Shown one piece after another: positions 31,532 through 36,638 of a stretch of DNA of 36,638 nt (the stretch's first letter is position 1; the number at the start of each line of letters is the position of its first letter). Below the pieces are notes generated by a model, which made no database searches, was not told the origin of the DNA, and was given only the letters and a program-made list of their open reading frames with translations. Source of the stretch: Pseudoalteromonas sp. H71 (lineage in GTDB: Bacteria > Pseudomonadota > Gammaproteobacteria > Enterobacterales > Alteromonadaceae); NCBI RefSeq assembly GCF_001468485.1, contig NZ_LODI01000013.1, positions 1-36,638 of the forward strand. Direction: 5' to 3'. The translations under genes and the position numbers were made by a program.

Positions 31532-32142
31532 TGATTCGTTTTCTGTTTTCACTGATTGCAGGTGGGGCAGTTACTTTCGGCTTGTTCTACTTCATGGCTT
31601 ACCTCATCTCTGGTGGGGCTGACCGTAATACGGAACAAAAAGAGCAGATCATAGTCGAAATTATGACGAATCCGCCTGAATCTAAGGTGCAGGAGAGGAA
31701 GCGTGTACCGCCTCCGCCTCCGCCACCGCCAAAGCAGCCGCCTAAACCGCAGCCGCCACAGCCGGATACTAATCCCAACCCAGGTGCAATGTCATTTAAC
31801 ATGCCAAGCATCGACGTAGGGAGTTCTGCTGGTGGACTAAGTGGTCCAGGTGCATTTGGACGAGATGGTGATGCGACACCTATCGTTCGTATTGAACCAA
31901 AATATCCAACGCAAGCAGCGCGTGATGGTAAAGAAGGTTGGGTACAACTTTCGTTCACAATTGATGAGTTAGGTGGGGTTATTGATGTTGATGTAATCGA
32001 CGCAGAGCCTAAACGTATCTTTGACCGTGAAGCTAAACGTGCACTTCGTAAGTGGAAATACCGTCCGAAAATCATTGACGGTAAGCCACAAAAACAAGTT
32101 GGTTTACAAGTTCAACTAGATTTTAAACTTAACCAAGGCTAA
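31531..32142 (+). CDS. tonB: TonB protein, TonB2 type
   Basis: A 203-residue TonB, which spans the periplasm and delivers energy to outer-membrane receptors for iron complexes and other ligands. It has an N-terminal membrane anchor (about 1-23). A proline-rich stretch follows (about 55-80, VPPPPPPPPKQPPKPQPPQP), then a Gly/Ser-rich linker. The TonB C-terminal domain starts at about 112 (VRIEPKYPTQAARDGKEGWV) and ends with KRALRKWKYRPKIIDGKPQKQ. It is shorter than enteric TonB (239), as is usual for TonB2. A GGAGAT ribosome site lies in exbD. Confidence 0.95.
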   Translation: MIRFLFSLIAGGAVTFGLFYFMAYLISGGADRNTEQKEQIIVEIMTNPPESKVQERKRVPPPPPPPPKQPPKPQPPQPDTNPNPGAMSFNMPSIDVGSSAGGLSGPGAFGRDGDATPIVRIEPKYPTQAARDGKEGWVQLSFTIDELGGVIDVDVIDAEPKRIFDREAKRALRKWKYRPKIIDGKPQKQVGLQVQLDFKLNQG

Positions 32143-32153
32143 GGAGGCGAGTA

Positions 32154-33413
32154 ATGAGAAATTTATCTAAAGTAACTGCTCTTGCAATTCTTATGTCTGT
32201 GTCAGGTGCAACTTTAAGTTCATCTGTATTAGCGGCGCCAGATTACGCGAAAATTGAAGAGCGTAAGAAAGCAAAAACTAAGATCATGGGCGAGCGTACT
32301 GGTAAAAAAGTAATTAAAGCGTTTGACTTGTATAACGAAGAAAAAGTTGACGAAGCGATTGTATTGCTGAGAGAGATTGACCCTTCAGATGAGTTTGATA
32401 AAGCGACTGTAAATCGTTACTTAGGTAGCATGTACGCGCAGAAAGAAAACTACGCTGATGCAATCAAATACAGCAAGCTAGCAGTAGCGCCTGATATTTT
32501 GAACTTTGCAGACCACGAACAAACACTTAAGTTATTAGGTGATTTGTACGCGGGTACTGAAAAATACAAAGAAGCAAAAAAAGCATACACAGCATGGATG
32601 GACTTCACAGGTGAGGAAGATCCAACTGTATATACTCGTATTGCGCAAGCTAACTTTCAGTTAGAGCAATTCAGTGATGTTTTTGAGCCTGCTAACAAAG
32701 CAATAGCGCTTCAAAAAGAGCCTAACAAAGGCCCTTACCAGCTTAAACTTGGTGCATACTTTGAAACTAAAGATTATGCAAATATGGTTAAAGTGGGTGA
32801 AGAAATTGTTAAAGTTTGGCCTGATGATAAGAAAGCTTGGGTTGGTTTAGGTAAATACTACCTACAAACCGAAGAATATCAAAAAGGCCTTGCAACAATG
32901 GAAGTGGCTTTCAAAAACGGTTACTTTGAAAACGAAGTTGAATATAAAGTACTTGCTAACTTTTATTCTTTAAATGAAATTCCTTACAAAGCGGCTGTAA
33001 CGCTTGAAAAGGCAATTAAAGAAGAAAAAGTTAAACGTACTAAGCAAAATGTCAACGCGGTTGCAAGTAACTATCATCGCTCTAAAGATATAGAGAAAGC
33101 TGCTAAGTATTATGAAGAAGCTGCTAAATTTGATGACGACGCTGAGCTTTACCGCAAAGCAGGTTCATTACTTTTACAATCTGAGAAGTTTAGTGCTGCC
33201 GTTGTTCGCTTGAACAAGGCGTTAGAGCTTGGCTCTGACAAAAAAGGGACTATATATTCAGATTTAGCTGAAGCGTATTACTACCAAGGCAAGTATAAGC
33301 AAGCTTATGCTGCTATTGTTAAAGCTATGGATGACCCACGCACACGTAAGTTTGCAAAAGGTTGGTCTACCTACATTAAAGATAAAGCCGCTCGCAACGG
33401 TGTTAAAATTTAA
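32154..33413 (+). CDS. TPR-repeat periplasmic protein of the TonB2 operon
   Basis: A 419-residue exported protein, last gene of the operon (VC1543 position in Vibrio). The signal peptide is about 1-28. The mature protein consists of tetratricopeptide repeats, for example YLGSMYAQKENYADAIKYSKLAV (about 88-110), WVGLGKYYLQTEEYQKGLATMEVAF (about 228-252) and DLAEAYYYQGKYKQAYAAIVKAM (about 370-392). TPR solenoids bind partner proteins; a scaffold role for the TonB/TtpC complex is inference. A perfect AAGGAGG precedes the ATG, and a strong terminator follows. Confidence 0.9.
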   Translation: MRNLSKVTALAILMSVSGATLSSSVLAAPDYAKIEERKKAKTKIMGERTGKKVIKAFDLYNEEKVDEAIVLLREIDPSDEFDKATVNRYLGSMYAQKENYADAIKYSKLAVAPDILNFADHEQTLKLLGDLYAGTEKYKEAKKAYTAWMDFTGEEDPTVYTRIAQANFQLEQFSDVFEPANKAIALQKEPNKGPYQLKLGAYFETKDYANMVKVGEEIVKVWPDDKKAWVGLGKYYLQTEEYQKGLATMEVAFKNGYFENEVEYKVLANFYSLNEIPYKAAVTLEKAIKEEKVKRTKQNVNAVASNYHRSKDIEKAAKYYEEAAKFDDDAELYRKAGSLLLQSEKFSAAVVRLNKALELGSDKKGTIYSDLAEAYYYQGKYKQAYAAIVKAMDDPRTRKFAKGWSTYIKDKAARNGVKI

Positions 33414-33437
33414 TTTTAGCTAACATTAGCAACTTTT

Positions 33438-33462
33438 AAAAAGCCCCTCTGGGGCTTTTTTT
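33438..33462 (+). terminator. Terminator of the TonB2-type operon
   Basis: AAAAAGCCCC/GGGGCTTTTT (10 bp, 3-base loop) is followed by further T. It ends the six-gene transcript. Confidence 0.92.
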
Positions 33463-33474
33463 ATTAGGATTACT

Positions 33475-34521
33475 ATGTATAAAACGTTTTTTTTATCATT
33501 ATTATTGTGTGCGTTTCTGATTGGCTGTACTGATAAGAGTGATAGTTTTAGTTCTTTTGATGAGGCACGAAGCGCCTTAAAGTCTTTAAATACTGCGTTG
33601 GTATTAGAAGAGGGAACAAATAATAAAAAATTTACAGATGAAAATATCGTTTATTCGAACGAATATCTTGATAACCGTCATGCTATTTATCAGCAATTGA
33701 TGACGATGAAGTTAACACCTAATCAAATTACTCAAGTTAATTATTTGGTTATTGCAGAGCGGTTTCCTGAGCGGTTTTTTCCTTGGCCAGCCCAAGTAAA
33801 TGTTTTAAATAATATGAGCTTATTTAAACACTCCACTAGCACTGTTGAGCAGACTATAAAGTGGCTTAAATTTACCCAAGCTAAGTTAGAAATTGCTAAG
33901 CAAAGTAATTTAAAACTAAATAAGTTAGAGTATGCTTTACTACAGGAATATGTAGCGCAAGCTATTGAAAACAAGGCTACACAAGGGGCAATTAAAAGCC
34001 ACATCAGGGCCTTTTCTAACTATTTGGCCAACTATAAGCCTCGAGGAAGTGTTGGTTTAAGAGGGCTTTCTAATGGTTCAGAGTGGTATCAGAGTAAACT
34101 CAATTATTATGGTAGTGCAGTTAATTCACCTCTAGAGTGGGTTGTTATTATTAACGAAAAACTTAAAGTTCTGGAAAGTGCAGTTATTAATGCCAAATTT
34201 GCACAAAATCATATTAAATCGTTTGTAGTGCAGTATTTATCTGAAGAGCCATTGATTAATGGACTTGACTGGCAAGCACATTACTTAGATTTGCCCGCTA
34301 TGGCTAGCAAAGCAAAATTGTCTAATAAGGATAAGTTGCTCATGCTTGCAATGATGGAAACAGATATAGGTATTCATTACCACGCATGGACGATTGCTCA
34401 GGCTAAAGTTAATTTATCAAAGCGTCTTAAAGTGCCAGAACAGACCGCGCAATACTTAGTTGAAGATATTATTCTTTATCCAGGTCAATCGTTTAGTTTT
34501 TGTGGACAGGTTTGTCATTAA
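33475..34521 (+). CDS. Lipoprotein, apparently a reduced DUF885 family member
   Basis: A 348-residue lipoprotein: the signal peptide ends in the lipobox LIGC with Cys18. Two segments recall the DUF885 family of metallopeptidase-like enzymes: GLRGLSNGSEWYQSKLNYYG (194-213) and, at the C-terminus, ETDIGIHYHAWTIAQAKVNL with YPGQSFSFCGQ. Between them DUF885 proteins have a catalytic region of roughly 150 residues with a PGHH-type motif; here only about 80 residues separate the segments and no such motif is seen. The usual C-terminal tail is missing too. It may be a catalytically dead binding protein, or the frame may come from a decayed ancestor, though it reads cleanly. It starts 13 bases after the TonB terminator. 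Confidence 0.7.
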   Translation: MYKTFFLSLLLCAFLIGCTDKSDSFSSFDEARSALKSLNTALVLEEGTNNKKFTDENIVYSNEYLDNRHAIYQQLMTMKLTPNQITQVNYLVIAERFPERFFPWPAQVNVLNNMSLFKHSTSTVEQTIKWLKFTQAKLEIAKQSNLKLNKLEYALLQEYVAQAIENKATQGAIKSHIRAFSNYLANYKPRGSVGLRGLSNGSEWYQSKLNYYGSAVNSPLEWVVIINEKLKVLESAVINAKFAQNHIKSFVVQYLSEEPLINGLDWQAHYLDLPAMASKAKLSNKDKLLMLAMMETDIGIHYHAWTIAQAKVNLSKRLKVPEQTAQYLVEDIILYPGQSFSFCGQVCH

Positions 34522-34823
34522 TCTAGGATTTTTTATCTGCCGAGACTTTTGGTAAGGCAAAGCCTTGGGTGAAGATACCTATCATTTAATAGGTAATTAC
34601 GCAGCGTATATTTTAAACATGGGTTGCTTCTTTTTTTTAGCCCGTCCTAGGGCAGCTTATTATTAGTTGCCTTAAGTACAATTCGTTAACTGGCATGAGT
34701 AGGGTACAGAGGTTTTACTTTGCCTATAGGCCAATAAATTTCGTACCCCGTTTAAACAAATTTTAACCTCAAAAGCTCAGCAGGCACCAACTAAAGAGGG
34801 TTATAGCTTATGACTTTCAATAA
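34522..34823. other. Gene-free region rich in inverted repeats
   Basis: No gene is seen in these 300 bases. Several pairings stand out: AGGCAAAG (34555-34562) with CTTTGCCT (34718-34725), TACCTAT with ATAGGTA (34576-34595), TACGC with GCGTA (34598-34608), GGGTAC (34702) with GTACCC (34743), and GAGGTT (34709) with AACCTC (34764). The outer arm resembles the AGGCAGAG/CTCTGCCT pair at 22771 and 22853. A T8 run at about 34632-34639 is unrelated to a clear stem. Confidence 0.4.
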
Positions 34824-35174
34824 TTAGTTCGATGTCCTTTTAATGTCGCACGTTGTACAACGTTGTGTTGCTGGGTCTTCTTGAAGCAACGCCGTTGCGA
34901 TTTTTTCTTCACAATCACAACAGTAGCCATACTGACCTATATCAATTTGACTCACTGCGGCCTCTAGCATAGTCATACGGTTAATTAAGTTAGCATACTC
35001 AGGACCGAGCTTCTTTGCAGCAAGGTCTAACCATTCATTATTTGCTGTATGTCTTAATGTTGTGATTAAACCTTGGTGGTCAGGATGAGACGATTTAGAA
35101 AGCATAACAAGTATGTTTGATTTAACTTGTGTTAGTTCATCATATAAGCGCTTTTGGTGGTTCATTATCAGCAT
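34824..35174 (-). CDS. DksA/TraR-type zinc-finger protein
   Basis: A 116-residue protein with a C-terminal DksA/TraR zinc finger in C-x2-C-x17-C-x2-C spacing (Cys85, Cys88, Cys106, Cys109; CCDCEEKIATALLQEDPATQ is the core). DksA and its relatives bind the RNA polymerase secondary channel and alter transcription in starvation. The preceding helices (about 5-75) could form a coiled coil but are shorter than in DksA (151 residues), so this is a DksA-like paralogue. Whether Asp residues that act at the channel tip are kept cannot be told by eye. Starts at ATG 35174 or 35165 are both possible. Confidence 0.85.
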   Translation of the reverse strand: MLIMNHQKRLYDELTQVKSNILVMLSKSSHPDHQGLITTLRHTANNEWLDLAAKKLGPEYANLINRMTMLEAAVSQIDIGQYGYCCDCEEKIATALLQEDPATQRCTTCDIKRTSN

Positions 35175-35226
35175 AACCCTTTTACATTAACTGCTCGTTA
35201 TACTGTTATTATCTAATTGCATTTAA

Positions 35227-36207
35227 TTAACTGTCATGATTTGAATCAAGTTGTGGTGCTTTTGCATATTTTTTTAAAACTGCAGATACGTCTTCTTTGG
35301 TTTTTAACCTACGAATTTCATCAAATAACGTTATTGCCTGTGGGTATTGACGCTTTAAATAACCTAGCCATTGTTTAGTTCTAGATGCAAAATATTTTTC
35401 ATCTTTAGCTGGATCATGATGAATAGCTGAGTGAATTAAGTGATAGAGAACATGCTCCCACTCTAAACCCTCATAGTGCTCATTGTTGACATGCGCTTTT
35501 ATTTTTTTTGCTAAATCAGGGTGAGATAGTGCGCCCCTGCCAAGCATTAAGTCACTGCAACCGCTTCTTTTTTGGCATAGCATTGCGTCTTCAACTTGCC
35601 ATATTTCACCATTTGCAACAACAGCAATATTTTTTCCTTTTATTATAGGCGGTATCTTTTCCCAATATGCTGGCGGGTTGTATCCATCGCGTTTTGTTCT
35701 GGCATGAATCGCAACGCTATTAGCACCAGCACTTACAACCGCATCAATAATTTCTTGGCTTTTACTGTCGTCATCAAATCCTAAACGTATCTTTGCACTC
35801 ACTTCATGTTTTGAATCTACCGCATCTCTAACTGCTTTAATTATGGTATACATATGCTCGGGATCTTTAAGCAAAACGGCACCACCGCGGCTGCGGTTAA
35901 CTGTTTTCGCAGGACATCCAAAATTAAGGTCAACACCATGAGAACCCAAATCAATCGCCCTGACTGCGTTTTCAGCTAATGGATTCGCCTCTTGGCCAAG
36001 CAATTGTATACGCACCGGGGTGCCTGCTCGGGTATAGCCATTATTATTTAGTTCTGGGCAGTATCGATAAAATACTTTTTCAGGTAAGCGTGCTTGAACC
36101 ACTCTTACAAATTCGGTCACGCATAAATCAAACCCACCGAGGTCAGTTAACAATTGGCGCATTTTAAAATCTACAACACCTTCCATAGGTGCTAAAACAA
36201 GTTTCAT
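35227..36207 (-). CDS. dusC: tRNA-dihydrouridine synthase C
   Basis: A 326-residue flavoenzyme of the Dus family that reduces uridine to dihydrouridine in tRNA; E. coli DusC modifies U16. The family start MKLVLAPMEGVVDF aligns with MRVLLAPMEGVLD of E. coli DusC. Then come LCVTEFVRVV, the catalytic Cys98 in GVDLNFGCPAKTVN, and FMN/RNA motifs SAKIRLGFDD, VAIHARTKRDGY and VVANGEIW with LMLGRGAL. RTKQWLGYLKRQYPQA near the end is DusC-like. A longer frame reaches 36285 but adds 26 unrelated residues; ATG 36207 is preferred. Confidence 0.93.
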   Translation of the reverse strand: MKLVLAPMEGVVDFKMRQLLTDLGGFDLCVTEFVRVVQARLPEKVFYRYCPELNNNGYTRAGTPVRIQLLGQEANPLAENAVRAIDLGSHGVDLNFGCPAKTVNRSRGGAVLLKDPEHMYTIIKAVRDAVDSKHEVSAKIRLGFDDDSKSQEIIDAVVSAGANSVAIHARTKRDGYNPPAYWEKIPPIIKGKNIAVVANGEIWQVEDAMLCQKRSGCSDLMLGRGALSHPDLAKKIKAHVNNEHYEGLEWEHVLYHLIHSAIHHDPAKDEKYFASRTKQWLGYLKRQYPQAITLFDEIRRLKTKEDVSAVLKKYAKAPQLDSNHDS

Positions 36208-36441
36208 AAAGCGATTATATTTTAAAAATAAGGTGCTTAGTTTACCTGTAAATTGCATATTGATAAATCTGTAATTGTTACTCATAGTTAAAGCGAGAAC
36301 GCATGATGCAAATTTTTTCGATTAAATAAAATAAAAATGAAAGTTTTTATTTCATCACAGGTCTACTTAAACATACACGCAATCTAAAACGATATTTACA
36401 TTGCGATGATTTACACACATTGAGTATAGAGAGCAAATATA

Positions 36442-36638
36442 ATGAATACAGTAAAAAATAATACAATCGCATTAACATTAGGTGCAGTAGTCGTGGGTTC
36501 TGCGAGTTTTGTATCTGCCGATGTACAAGCAAACCCGTTTGAATTTCAGCAACTTGTTTCTGGTTACCAATTAGATGCTGCCGAAGGAAAGTGCGGTGAA
36601 GGCAAATGTGGCGGTGACGCAAAAGGTAAAAAAGAAGG
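36442..36638 (+). CDS. hvfA: HvfA-like RiPP metallophore precursor (cut by window end)
   Basis: The first 65 codons of a small secreted protein; the gene runs off the right edge. Residues 1-26 look like a signal peptide (NTIALTLGAVVVGSASFVSA). A short segment NPFEFQQLVSGYQLD follows, then cysteine repeats EGKCGEGKCGG (48-58) and a Lys/Gly-rich stretch. That order is the hallmark of HvfA, whose EGKCG cysteines are converted by an MNIO enzyme (HvfB, DUF692) with HvfC into oxazolone/thioamide groups that bind copper. By analogy hvfB, hvfC and a DoxX-type gene should follow outside the window. A GAGAG ribosome site lies before the ATG. Family assignment is from the repeat motif and layout. Confidence 0.85.
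   Translation, partial: MNTVKNNTIALTLGAVVVGSASFVSADVQANPFEFQQLVSGYQLDAAEGKCGEGKCGGDAKGKKE

Noticed and set aside
36347..36622. 91-residue ORF antisense to the HvfA-like gene
   Set aside because: It is a shadow frame; the + strand reads a signal peptide and the EGKCG motif.

Overview
The window looks like chromosome of a marine gammaproteobacterium in the Alteromonadales, most likely Pseudoalteromonas. The reasons are AT-rich DNA, proteins close to CysB, SdaA, MetR, PyrC and DusC of gammaproteobacteria, a Vibrio-type TonB2/TtpC operon, a SulA-like protein, and a short repeat with ATACCAAT ends. This rests on recognition of protein families and gene order, not on a database search. I see no rRNA, tRNA, CRISPR array, prophage or intact insertion sequence.

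Layout. 1-5.4 kb: two small conserved genes, a leftward sulA-like/ychJ pair with SOS-like repeats in front, a Sel1-repeat gene, a purine permease (NCS2/AzgA type) and a membrane-anchored coiled-coil protein. 5.5-10.1 kb: cysB, then the leftward pabB-nudL-sdaA cluster, an order also found in E. coli. 10.3-18.3 kb: class I fumarase, leucine dehydrogenase, a chloramphenicol acetyltransferase-like protein, an MtfA-type peptidase and a large secreted beta-propeller/amidohydrolase. 18.3-25.5 kb: a MITE-like repeat, a small Lys/Ala-rich protein, a Nif3 protein, a DedA protein, a metR-elyC-like pair whose promoter carries tandem MetJ boxes, and a GAF-GAF-GGDEF-EAL protein. 25.7-27.4 kb: pyrC and a cold-shock protein with a structured leader. 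About 1 kb of AT-rich DNA without an intact gene follows.

28.4-33.4 kb is one energy-transduction operon: DUF3450 protein, TtpC-like long ExbB, ExbB, ExbD, TonB and a TPR protein. Its genes overlap or nearly touch, it has one promoter with a perfect -35, and it ends in one strong terminator. After it come a lipoprotein that looks like an internally deleted DUF885 member, a small DksA/TraR zinc-finger protein, and dusC.

The last 197 bases hold the start of a small secreted protein with EGKCGEGKCGG repeats. It fits the HvfA family of oxazolone/thioamide-modified RiPP metallophore precursors, so a metallophore locus probably starts at the right edge, with its modification genes outside the window. 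Other points of interest are the regulatory and structured sequences: met boxes over the metR -35, interleaved inverted repeats before leucine dehydrogenase, a 16-bp palindrome before fumarase, a leader that hides a Shine-Dalgarno-like sequence before the TonB operon, and two gene-free regions dense in inverted repeats.
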